Shown here: positions 10,849 to 20,131 of the stretch, piece after piece | Layout: every line of letters starts with the position of its first letter | Position numbering within the stretch: position 1 is the first letter of the stretch | Source of the DNA: Dendrophyllia cribrosa | Taxonomy: Eukaryota > Cnidaria > Anthozoa > Scleractinia > Dendrophylliidae | DNA: 64,000 nt | Direction: 5' to 3' | Assembly: GCA_024195265.1 (NCBI GenBank) | Contig: JAJLRJ010000004.1 | Location: 39,439,030-39,503,029, forward strand | Translations under genes and position numbers: made by a program | The notes under the pieces: model-generated | Database searches by the model: none | What the model was told of the DNA's origin: nothing | What the model saw: only the letters and a program-made list of their open reading frames with translations

Positions 10849-12432
10849 GCTCTGTTTTGGATTCTGTAAGAACGCGATAAGGCGATTTCATGCCCAACAC
10901 GATCGGATACGATGTTCAATTTTTTTCAAGGAGCGAGAAGTTTAGAGGTTTATCGGATGAAACAACAGAATATTTAGCGAAAACCTCTCGTTAGTCTTGA
11001 GTTAAAGCAGGCTAATGAACTCTTCAGCTTGCGTTTAATGACGCGTGGAGCTTTCGAGATAAATTATTCTATTCTGCCATAGCACTTGTCATTATCTTTA
11101 GCCGGTTTCGTTCCTAGTTCTATTCTTGTCTGACAAGGCGTGACTTCAAAGACGGCTTTGAAAGAAAAAAAAGCCTTCCGCCTGAATAAACAACTAATAT
11201 TCTTGAAATGATTCAACACAAAGTGCGTAAATGGAATCTGCGTGGTAACATTGTGATTGTAATTGTCCACGGAAAACAGTGCGATTAAAGGTTTTACCGC
11301 ACGATTTCGCGATGAAACCTGCGTCGCTCCACAAGCGCAACAACCGTTCTGTGTAATGTTTTGGTATATCGGTTTAATTGAGACGTTACACTTGAATAAG
11401 AGCGCCTAGCCCGAACAAACAAGTATCCTTAATTGAATACCGACAAAGATCTCAAAGAATGATATTCGACTGATAAATCCATGTTGATTGAAATGCGCAT
11501 TGCCTCACTGATAAAATTGAAAAGCGCCGGTGTCACGACCCCATTGAACCCATCTTCTGTGAAGTCGCGTTGTTCTTAATTTGTTTTGATTCAAAACATA
11601 GCTTTATCACTAAAAGGCTCCAGCAGAAAGCCGATGTTTTGCTTTAGGCCCTTATGTTGTGTATTAAATCTTAATATGTTTTTAAAACCATCGCATTGTT
11701 TGATTTGTTGACGACGATTAGGGATTCAAAATGGGTGATACTGGACCAGTAGCAAGTTTTTGCAACGGTAGAATTTGAATATCTACCTAAAATTACACTT
11801 GATTACTATTTTTATTCGTCAAAATTGAAGTGAAAAAGGACAAAAACACCGTAAAATTAGCGTAAAGTTATAAGCTATTCGTCCCCAGTTGCCTTGGACA
11901 ATAAATGACCGCGAGGACTCTGGAACGAGCAGTTCTGGAAAAAACGTTCGGTTCATTGGAAGGTAATTCTACATTTTTTAAAACTAGAAATTCTCGGGAA
12001 TGCTGTACATTTTATGTTTTGATCCTAGGATATTATTTTTTTTTTTTCGCTGAATCAATGGCGGAATTCAATGCCAGCTTTTCGTTCCACTACTTTTCTT
12101 GGACGTTTTATAACCAATTTCATGATTCCTATAAATGTAAACATTGGCCAAAACTCTTAATAAATAAATAACAATAAAGAACAATTTCATTGACGTTATC
12201 TCCAAGAACGAAACTATGAATACACCTCAAAGTAACTCAATAGCAAAGCAGAAAACTATGAGCTGGCATTGGTGATGATTGCTGCAATGCCGATGGAAAC
12301 TGTCCCACAGAGCATTTGTAATCGTTTGAGGCTAAACAAATAAAATTATCTCTTTGGCCAATTATAAAAAAGACAATCTTACTATAGCAATAAATAAAAA
12401 TCAATTAACACTGAGTTTCCTCCCGAAAGCGA
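10849..12432. other. Intergenic DNA, no clear gene
   Basis: One weak first-exon candidate: ATG at 11905, about 18 codons (MTARTLERAVLEKT...), then a GAAG/GTAATT donor-like site near 11960. No partner exon seen. Otherwise unremarkable. Confidence 0.4.
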
Positions 12433-13309
12433 CTGGGGGGGGGGGGGGGGGGGAGAGGCTCCCCTATAAAAATGACGGGGGTGCTCATCGTACCTGTTAG
12501 GGGTTAAAATTTGTAGATTGGTACCACTTAGGGTGTTAAAATCTAAAATGATCGCCGTTAGAATTATCGGGGTACCTTTTCGTAGGGGTAAAAATCCCGG
12601 GGTGGGGGTACTCTGCAAATTTTTGGGTGGGGGTGTGCCGCTGGGACTCTGAGACCCTTAACCTATTCTAGACCATTTTAGCTGCATTTTGCAACCCTAT
12701 TCTAGACAAATACTATAAGAAGCAAGGGCTGACAACTGCATAGAAAAAGTAACGCAACATTAGACCAAACCGAAAGTTTAAATGCAACTGTGGATAGCTA
12801 TTTTGCCGTTATCCACAGTTGCATTTAAACTTTCGGTTTGGTCTCAATCATGCCATTGTTGCGTTCCTTTTTCTGCGCAGTTGTCAGCCCTTGCTTCTTA
12901 TAGTATTTTGTTTATTTTTGGCTGATCAGATCTCTTACAGATCCTGCGTTTACGAGCAGCATTTTCGTTCACGGTCCCTTGCATTCTCGTTTTCTAGACT
13001 AAACACCGAAAAACCATACCCTATCCTAGACCTATTCCAGACTCGCTATTTTCCAGAAACTGATGAAGATGCCACTCATGGGTCAGTAAAAATGCCGTAC
13101 TGCCCGCCGTACCGATTTTTAAATGCCATTTGCCAGTAAACCTCGTCTAGACTTAATTCTTCACGCAACTGATCAGTTTCGCGAAAAATGATACCCTTTT
13201 CTAGACCAAAAATCTCTTATTACTATACCCTATCCCAGACTTAACTGCCTGAAAATTCACAGCGGCACATACCTATATAGCTCATATATGGGAGTACCCC
13301 CCCCCCCAG
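12433..13309. mobile_element. Poly-G-ended repeat element, long copy
   Basis: Begins CTGGGGG... with CTCCCCTATAAAAATGACGGG inside it, and ends in inverted form (CATATATGGGAGTACCCC...CCAG). The interior contains repeated CTATTCTAGAC / CTATCCTAGAC motifs and a large palindrome at 12706-12911. A shorter relative in the opposite orientation lies at 60402-60733. No clean target duplication; non-coding. Confidence 0.6.
12706..12911. repeat. ~205-bp palindrome within the poly-G element
   Basis: Left arm from ACAAATACTATAAGAAGC and right arm ending GCTTCTTATAGTATTTTGT pair over ~95 bases. The arms differ by a ~9-base insertion and a few substitutions. The loop is about 12 bases (GCTATTTTGCCG). Confidence 0.8.
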
Positions 13310-13364
13310 GGGCCATCAAATGAGATTCTGTTCAGCACCTTTTTGGGTGTTTTCGAACATTTCC

Positions 13365-13404
13365 GACGAGCACCCGCGTCATTTTTACGTGGGAGTCCCC
13401 CCCC

Positions 13405-13438
<34 letters not shown>

Positions 13439-13445
13439 TTCCCTA
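13365..13445. repeat. Solo end of a poly-G element with ~50-base C-rich tract
   Basis: GAGCACCCGCGTCATTTTTA then GTGGGAGTCCCCC run into a long C tract. This is the reverse complement of the end seen at 12433 and 56992. No matching partner end is close by. Confidence 0.5.
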
Positions 13446-14273
13446 CCTCCCTCCGGAACCGAACGGCAAATTTCAAGAAACAAGCAACACCAAGTTCATT
13501 CACAGCCGGCGCAATAGTTTGAACCATACACGAGCAGAAGTTTGATTTTGGAAGTGAAAGAAGAATTTTATTTCTGTGAATGAAAGGCATCACAAGCCCA
13601 TAAAAATATTAAATGGCCACAGGAGCCCATGGCCATTTATGTTGTCGAAATGATTTTCAGTTCTCTAATGGAAGAAACTAAAATTTCTGCTGAGAAATGG
13701 TACTGTTGTTATGACCGAATTCTGTTACAAAGGAAAGGTGAAGAAAGAAGGTATTACATCAAGCTAAATTCGTGTGCAGGTTTCCCGAAACAGGAGATTG
13801 TGCCCTAGGCAAAACCGATGTCTGCCCTCTAATAAGCCTAGGTCTAATAAAGGAAGTATTCACCCACACGAGCGGTCAGATATGGGATGATACAAACCAC
13901 GGAGAACAGCCAGTACTGGTTTAACAATGTTCTGTAATCTAGTTCTAGAGTAACTGTGCCAGGACTACAAGTTTGAAGTGTGACTATTCATGTGAAGGCG
14001 TTTTAGCAGCTCTTTCTACTGTTGCTTTGTCGTGTTAGTTCAATTTTTCGAACATGGAAATATAAGAGAACATGTCATATCTATGAAGTTATTAACGGGT
14101 CAAAGAAGTTAATTTTGTGCTGTGGTTTATCTGCTATGATTTTTCAGCTTCGTTGAAAGATAACATACAGCAGAATGTGACTTTTTTCAGATAATGATCT
14201 CTGTATTGCATTATATTGCATCTGTTTTATTTTTAAAGTAATATGACGTTCATGATCGGCCTTCCCGGGGGGG
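13446..14273. other. Intergenic DNA, no gene seen
   Basis: Nothing recognised beyond a short palindrome around ATGGCCA at about 13611-13637. Confidence 0.45.
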
Positions 14274-14436
14274 GGGGGGGGGGGGGGGGGAGGGGGGACT
14301 CAATATAAAATTGACGGAGATGACCGTTGGAAATTTGGAAATAAACCCGGGAATTAACCCCTGAAAGGTATCACAAACCGGTCTTTAGTGGTACCCAGCC
14401 ACGAGTGGGAGCCCTTCCCCCACCCCCTCTCCCGGG
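14274..14436. mobile_element. Short poly-G-ended MITE
   Basis: Starts CCCGGGG with a long G run then ACTCAATATAAAATTGACGG; ends GAGTGGGAGCCC...CTCCCGGG. The ends are inverted, as in the element at 56992-57254. 163 bp, non-coding. Confidence 0.6.
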
Positions 14437-14828
14437 TGGCCTTGTTGCATTTTTTATTTCTTGCCGTTTCCCATTCAGGTCCAAGTATGTCGGAGAAATT
14501 CGTGCCACTTCAAAGTCTCAAAGTTGTATCCTTTTTTGCTGTTTGGGTCTCTTTCTTCCTGTTGATGAATATTAATTTTGATATTGATCTTAAAAAATCA
14601 AAATATAGGGAATTTTTCGAACATTTTCTGGACCACTGGCGCCATGTAGAAATAGATCCGATTGAATCTGTTTTTTAATCTCTGTGACTGAAACCGCCAA
14701 GTAACTAAGCCTTTCGGCTTTTTCCCCTTTGGATTTCGTTTGCCGTTTCCTTTGTGGGCAAGTCAGGCTTCCACCTCGAAGTCTCGTATAGCGCCCGGAT
14801 CGATTGAGGCTTATATATAAATGCAATA
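14437..14828. other. Intergenic DNA, no gene seen
   Basis: Only chance frames crossing the neighbouring MITE end. Confidence 0.4.
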
Positions 14829-15854
14829 CAGTATGTTGCCCAGTTTCCGGCCACTTTAGTTTGTAATCGCTATAACTCCTTTGTTTTGCACGGAAAATTT
14901 CTCAATTTCCTTTCAAAGACAGTTCATTTACTTACCTTTAAAACGTTAAATGGTTGGCGACCTTCCCCAAGTATTAAAGAAATTATACCATTTTTCGCAA
15001 AACTAGTAAGTTGCCCAGTTTCCGGCCAGCTAGCCCAGTTTCCGGCCACCGACTTAAAGTAAATTTTCCTTGAAACCGCTCGACGTAAACCGACTTGTAA
15101 GTCCCTTGATAATAGTGGTCGCCTAGTTATAAATATCAGGTAAGTTTCAATATTAAGCTTTGTCGCCTACTGTTTTACTATTCAAAATACGTATGACCTT
15201 AGTGACCCGGAAGCGTGTCTTCCGCAGTTTGTTGACAGACTACTACAAAAACAAATCATGACTTACGTACTTTTAGTCACGCTATACATGCATAAGCTGT
15301 TGTTAATTCGTAATCTTTGTTACACTAACACATGTATCTTTAATTTCTCGACCAGGAAATTTTAATATTCGGTTCTTTCACTTAATAAGAAATAGGTTTT
15401 GAGCAATGTGTCTTTTAGTGGCCGGAAACTGGCACACTAGGTCGAAATCTTCGCTGAGAGTTGACTGCTAAAATTTCAGGAACAGCCCTATTCCAGCTGA
15501 CGATGATAGATTCCCTAATCACTTTCATCTTTAATCTAATATTTGTCCAAAAATTATGAAGCTCCTTGAGATATTTCCTGTGAAACGAGCTATTTGTTTA
15601 TCTACGGTAGTTTTGATGTGCAGTGAAACGAGCCAAAATTAATCGCTAAACGTTCAATCACCTGGACAAAACATTTCCTTCCTCAGCCGTTCCTTGTTCA
15701 AAAAGAACGCCAAAACCACCAATGTGTAGCGGAAATGTTCGTCTTTCTTTCGGAACGCTTCGGTGGACGAAAATTTAAAACTCCGACGAACATAACCGAC
15801 GTAATTGTTTTTTGGCCGGAAACTGGTACTGGCCGGAAACTGGGCAACACACTG
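14829..15854. mobile_element. Non-autonomous Tc1/mariner-like element, 1,026 bp
   Basis: Flanked by TA on both sides (14827-14828 and 15855-15856). Terminal inverted repeats begin CAGTRTGTTGCCCAG. The motif CCCAGTTTCCGGCCA recurs in forward orientation at 14839, 15014 and 15034, and in reverse at 15419, 15813 and 15830. The three copies per half in mirrored orientation resemble subterminal transposase-binding sites. No transposase frame remains. TA target use suggests Tc1/mariner or a relative; the superfamily is inference. Confidence 0.8.
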
Positions 15855-16196
15855 TATCTGATACTATCTTATGTTTCAAAAGCGAATCCGTCAACTTGTG
15901 CCGACATGCAGGTCATCTATAAAAAGACCTGCATGTAATGTTTTTAAAACATATTCCTCGCTTCCTCGCATATTTATTTTGTCGAAAAAACATGAATTTT
16001 GTAGTTCAGTTCTCATACTTGAAGGTCAAGTCAAGCAACGCTGATTTATTCAGAACATATAAAGTACAAAATAACAATGATTTGTTTTTCACCTACGGAA
16101 ATAAGAGTTGGACAAGTAGCAAACAATTACGAGCAGTTTTTCTTAGGTCCCCAGCAATGAAACCAATGTTTAGTGCCTTAAAAGAATACTATTTGA
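15855..16196. other. Intergenic DNA with a small hairpin
   Basis: An 11-bp perfect stem (ACATGCAGGTC / GACCTGCATGT) lies at 15903-15935. The 109-codon frame starting at 15938 shows no domain or splice signals and overlaps the next palindrome. Confidence 0.4.
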
Positions 16197-16403
16197 AAGC
16201 TAAAATACAATTCTCTATTTTCGAATTGCCCATAATACACTTTATTTGCTCCCCAAATTTTGCATAAACTATATATTGTTTTGAAATGCTCTTGGGAATA
16301 CGCAGTCCTCTCAAGAGCATTTACAAACAATAGTTTATGAAACATTTGGGGGGCAAACAAAGTGTGCTATGGGCAAATCGAAAATAGAGAATTTAAGCTT
16401 TTA
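16197..16403. repeat. ~207-bp palindromic fold-back element
   Basis: Arms of ~95 bases pair (for example TTCTCTATTTTCGAATTGCC with its inverted partner at ~16370-16390; GAAATGCTCTTG with CAAGAGCATTT) around a short loop near 16295-16308. Arms differ by scattered substitutions, consistent with an old MITE. No target duplication identified. Confidence 0.75.
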
Positions 16404-17888
16404 GGGATTCTTTATTTATTTTAAGATGAAGTCGGTAGGGAAAGGAATCTTATCCCCATAATTTGCTAGCTGCAAGCTTTCCCCTTTCCGAAAATCCTAG
16501 CTGGCCTTATTTCGTACACAAAACGACATATTTTATCCCTCCAAAATTAAAAAAACAGAAGGCCTTAAATTCCGATGCTACGAAAGTTTTATTACGAATT
16601 TTTAAGCCTTCCGAACAGCTCTCCGCTGAAACGATTCGATTCTGTACATAGAGGGAATCGTACCATAAAAGAACATCCTTAAATTCTTCGTCTCATTGGC
16701 CCTACAAAAACGGAAAGTTGATCTTAAATTAAAAACGTGTGTTTCCTTATTGAGTTTCAGCCTTTGTCAACAAACTAATATAACTACCGTGTGAAAAAAT
16801 GAAAACATGCAAACAATTAATTTGCAAATGAACAAATAAACTAATTTGTTTAAATGTCAATGTTGGGGCATTCAAGCGTTTGTTTAGCTTGTTTGCTTCA
16901 TTCTTAATTATTAACCGGGCCAGGGTTTTTAGGCCCTCGTCAGGTTATTAATTCTTCTTCAATCCTTCAGATTGCACTTCTAATGTTTGCCTCACCTACG
17001 AAAAAGATAACAAAACTGGCTCTCGAAAAACAGATTTTCATTGTCGTTTTCGTGACACGACTTGGTTGTGTCTGTCATTAAGATTAATCTAGAATTTCCT
17101 ATTTACCTGCGGATGATTTTATTAAATCAAGATTTTAATAATGCCTGGGAGCATATTCAAGTTCCTAAATCCTAATCCGCGACGAAAATAATTGAAAGTA
17201 ATCACAGAAAACAACATTAAATTGATCATCTGTCAACTGGTTTTTGTGACCCTCATATGTAATTATATATAATTCCACATTGAAGTTATTTGCAGATAAA
17301 TCACTTCCAGACAATCTTTAATTAATTTCTTTTGTTTCTCTTTACTCGACTTGAATGAGTACGAGTGTCACGTTGCTTAGCAACGTTTTCACGTGGTCCG
17401 CTGGCCAATTTGGTGGCACAAGGCTGTCACAATACTCCAAACATCGTAGATTCGGAACGAAAACATGCCAATATGTGTCATGTGACTAAATACTCCAAGC
17501 CGCCATTTTAAACGATGAGAAGGCACTGGGGACGAGGTTGCCAAGGTGACCACGGTCGCTGAATGAAAGAGTGTATGAACTGATGTCCACTTCGTATGTT
17601 AGATTACCAGCAGTTTTATCTCCCTTCTCCCATTCTCGTCCCCTGAGCTGCCTGACCCTAGGCTCCGGTGGCTTAGAGGGCCAGGCGGCTATGGGGAAGA
17701 TAAAAGCGAAATCTGCAAAGCACCGCGAACGATAATGCTGCTAACGGAATACGTAGGATCTGCGAAAGACCTAACCAGCAAAAAATGAACAAACACACAA
17801 TAAACTGCAGGGCTGTTCTGACTGCGTAAAAAAAGAGACTTTGCGAGACACCATCACGACAGAAACCGATAAAGTAATAGACACCCTA
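16404..17888. other. Intergenic DNA with a promoter-like patch
   Basis: No exon recognised. The 17340-17560 stretch holds RFX-type X-boxes and a YY1-like CCGCCATTTT (see 17372-17550). Confidence 0.4.
17372..17550. promoter_or_regulatory. Two RFX X-box-like sites with a YY1-like motif
   Basis: GTTGCTTAGCAAC at 17372-17384 is a fully symmetric X-box. GTTGCCAAGGTGAC at 17537-17550 is a weaker one. CCGCCATTTT lies between, near 17501. RFX factors drive ciliary genes in animals, but no target exon was found next to these sites. Confidence 0.3.
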
Positions 17889-17990
17889 TTGGTACAGAGG
17901 GTACTAATATTGGTACAGAGGGTACCAATATTGGTACAGAGGGTTCCAATATTGGTACAGAGGGTACCAATATTGGTATACTATCGTTCT
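17889..17990. repeat. 21-bp tandem repeat, five copies
   Basis: TTGGTACAGAGGGTACCAATA units start at 17889, 17910, 17931, 17952 and 17973 with exact 21-bp spacing. Each unit is itself palindromic (GGTAC...GTACC), so the tract can fold into a chain of hairpins. Confidence 0.9.
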
Positions 17991-18405
17991 ACTATTGGTA
18001 TACAGTGAAACTCGTCAAGACCACCACCGGGCTAAGGTAAAATCAAAGCAAGGATAGGGGTAGCTCAAAGTAAAATTAGTCACTCAAGAGGAGGGGGGGG
18101 GGGGCTTAACATTTTATTCCAAATGTTTATAGTTCTCAATAAAAAGTTTGATGATCTGTTCTGTGGCTGAACTGCAATTTCAGTCTGTTGTAATACGATT
18201 ATCTAGAGACGAATATTGTGATAAAGCGTTTCTGGCTTTTAAAATGTGAATTGTCAACAACATTTGAACAGTAGAATATAGTTATACACCAGTGCAAATA
18301 TTTTTCCCTGGTGAAAATATTTTGCTCCAGTTCGAAATAAATTTGAACCAGTGTAAACAAAATTGCACCAAAATCATAATTTCATTACAACATAGATAAT
18401 CATAT
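17991..18405. other. Intergenic DNA with a poly-G tract
   Basis: G-rich run at about 18088-18104, preceded by a CACTCAAGAGGAG block similar to those before the G tracts at 18790-18891. No gene seen. Confidence 0.4.
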
Positions 18406-18678
18406 TGCAACAGATTGAAGATGTACCTCAACCAGCATGGTCTTAAGATCAGTGGAGGTAAAGTGGCACTGCATGCACAAGTTCTCCAGTACGCTCGGGG
18501 TGATCATTCTTGCATTCCACGAGAAACCCAAGAGAACGTCAACGAGGAAATGAGTTCCAGTGCAAGCAACTCGGATTCGCAATCAAGTGGTTCAGAAAAG
18601 GAATCGGATGGCTTTGTTGAACACTGCTTCGAGGTCATGTTTGTTCCAGATACGGATGACCAACAAGTAAACATGTAG
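18406..18678 (+). pseudogene. SAP-like ORF fragment, probably mobile-element derived
   Basis: Open frame with ATG at 18421. The segment around YLNQHGLKISGGKVALHAQV resembles the helix-extended-helix pattern of SAP DNA-binding motifs (HGL..SG.K..L). It is followed by an acidic Ser-rich stretch (SSSASNSDSQSSGSEKESD). There is no upstream start context or splice-supported partner, and inverted sequence (18629-18653 against 18702-18724) abuts the end. Probably a remnant of a repeated coral ORF; a short functional gene cannot be excluded. Confidence 0.35.
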
Positions 18679-19388
18679 TATTGCTGTATATCGATCCACG
18701 TCTGGAACAAACATTACCTCGTAGCAATAACAGGAGCATGGGTGTATATTAAGAAAATGCTGGGTATTTGTATATAAAAGGTGTGTGAAGGGGGGGGGGG
18801 GGGGGGTCATACAAAATTACTGACTGATCAGAGGAAGTGGGGGGGGGGGGGGGCAATAACTAAATTCACTCCTTTAGAAGGGGGGGGGGGGTATTACCTA
18901 ATCGTTTCCTACTTGAAACCCATTTTCCAACCCCCCTCCTGATAATTATTGCACAGTCCCTAACGAGTTAGTAATGGAAATAACCGCTGATTCATAGCAC
19001 CGAAGGAAAGGTTTTTTTGTGACGTCACTATTAGGCCGTTGTTTATTCAGTTAGGGAGCACCCGAGCTCGATTCAGGCAAGTATTGGCTTTATAAGTGCT
19101 TTTTTCGAGCCATTTGCCACTGCAGAAGCCCCCAGACTGGCATCATGAAGCTAGAATGGTGGGTAGAGGCGAGCTTCTGAACGAAAGCAGAGGTGAGAGA
19201 CGATTTCACGATATTTTGAGCGCCGAAAGTGATCGAAACGACCCATGGCGGACGATGAGTGAAGTTGTCTCTCTGGCCGTTCTGTAGTTGGATTCCATGA
19301 CCTACCAAGGCATGTAGAGCGAGTTTTCACTTGTAAAAAATGCAATCGGTGAAAATTTTTGCCAGTAGGAGTGGGTGGCTCAACACTT
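18679..19388. other. Left flank of the U5 array; three spaced poly-G tracts
   Basis: G tracts at about 18790-18807, 18840-18854 and 18880-18891, each preceded by a related ACTxACTxxTTTAGAAG-like block: a decayed G-rich tandem repeat. The rest, 18960-19388, is unique DNA leading into the array with short frames only. Confidence 0.45.
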
Positions 19389-19579
19389 ATAAAAAATATG
19401 TGAAATTGCAACCGGGGGAGTTCTACGCGGCCGGTATGGATGAATTACCCAGAATACCTTTCGGTCGTGAATCGGTCGCGAACAAGGGTTTACAGATTTG
19501 GCTAATCGAATGGCTGTTGCGTAGCACGCTGATGGATTCAGAAGGAAATGTTCACGAAAATACCAAGGAAAGAGATTGA
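19340..19579 (+). CDS. ORF crossing the left edge of the U5 array, unknown
   Basis: 79 codons from a true ATG. The first 17 or so (MQSVKIFASRSGWLNTY) lie in unique flank; from KKYVKLQPGEFYAAGMDELP onward the frame is part of the array monomer. The same frame recurs every 1,063 bp, but interior copies have a different 5' context: there it is open from a TAA stop through a possible TTTCAG splice acceptor, or starts at an internal ATG (19436 in copy 1) giving 47 residues. Composition looks protein-like (IWLIEWLLR), but no family is recognised. It runs opposite to the U5 genes, about 370 bp downstream of their 3' ends. It may be an old exon trapped in the unit. Confidence 0.25.
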   Translation: MQSVKIFASRSGWLNTYKKYVKLQPGEFYAAGMDELPRIPFGRESVANKGLQIWLIEWLLRSTLMDSEGNVHENTKERD

Positions 19580-19890
19580 TTTTTTTCTGTGAATGTAGAC
19601 TTTTGATCTTGAAACTAATTTTTATGCAAACAATTTGAAGAGAAAGGTGCGTGTTTTTTATTGTTGTTCTGGGACGTGGAAATAGGCATTGTTGTATTTG
19701 CTACAGAACAAACGGTCACATGCAGCCGAAGTTGGGTATTGCATTCAGCTTATCGGCTGCCAAAGTTTGAAAAAATAACCGGTTGGCACTATCAATGAGT
19801 CATTCTGATCGTGTGTTTGGATTTGACACAGCTACGTCTTTTTAAAGCAGCAACGGTATTTTCTAGGCCTATATGGCTAGTTGGGCTCAC

Positions 19891-19912
19891 CGCAATATTG
19901 CGTAACGCGTTA
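19891..19912. other. Two abutting perfect palindromes in each monomer
   Basis: CGCAATATTGCG (19891-19902) is directly followed by TAACGCGTTA (19903-19912). They lie ~37-58 bp downstream of the U5 3' end and recur in every monomer. They may bind symmetric dimers or mark the transcription-end region; no known vertebrate-type 3' box was obvious. Confidence 0.5.
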
Positions 19913-19948
19913 GCATTTCTTATTCACGGGTGCCTTTGATTTAGTTTA

Positions 19949-20073
19949 GGAGCCCCGCCGAAAGGCAGGGCGACGAAAAATTAGTCTATAGACTCATTCT
20001 GTTGTTCTCCTCCACGGAAATCTTTAGTAAAAGGCGAAAGATTTGTTCGTGTTGAAGGAAAACCAGAGCTAAT
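19949..20073 (-). ncRNA. RNU5: U5 spliceosomal snRNA, array copy 1
   Basis: U5 aligns exon ends during both splicing steps as part of the U5 and U4/U6.U5 snRNPs. Read on the minus strand, the RNA starts about ATTAGCTCTGG (20073) and contains AAATCTTTCGCCTTTTAC, the universally conserved stem Ic and loop I (GCCTTTTAC at 20027-20035), followed by TAAAGATTTCCGTGGAG. An Sm-like site AATTTTTCG lies at 19974-19982. The 3' hairpin is 8 bp with a UUUC loop (19952-19971). The length of ~125 nt fits metazoan U5. The ends are placed by comparison with remembered human U5 and may be off by a few bases. Confidence 0.95.
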
Positions 20074-20117
20074 GTCTTTTGCGCGGATCGGGACTATGTT
20101 GAGCGCGACGCAGAGAG

Positions 20118-20131
20118 CCATGTGGGACAAA
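20118..20131 (-). promoter_or_regulatory. Candidate U5 proximal sequence element (PSE)
   Basis: On the minus strand, TTGTCCCACATGG lies about 46-57 bp before the U5 start, the usual PSE distance for Pol II snRNA genes. The decayed U5 relic keeps TTGCCCCACATG at the same distance (48996-49007) although surrounding sequence has diverged. It recurs in copies 1-27 and is absent from copy 28. The assignment is inference from position and conservation. Confidence 0.55.

Noticed and set aside
11905..11960. First-exon candidate (MTARTLERAVLEKT...)
   Set aside because: A donor-like site follows, but no in-phase partner exon could be found.
13282..13593. Poly-Gly and poly-Pro frames
   Set aside because: Translation of the long C/G tract at a MITE end.
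15938..16267. 109-codon frame
   Set aside because: Ends inside a palindromic element and shows no domain.
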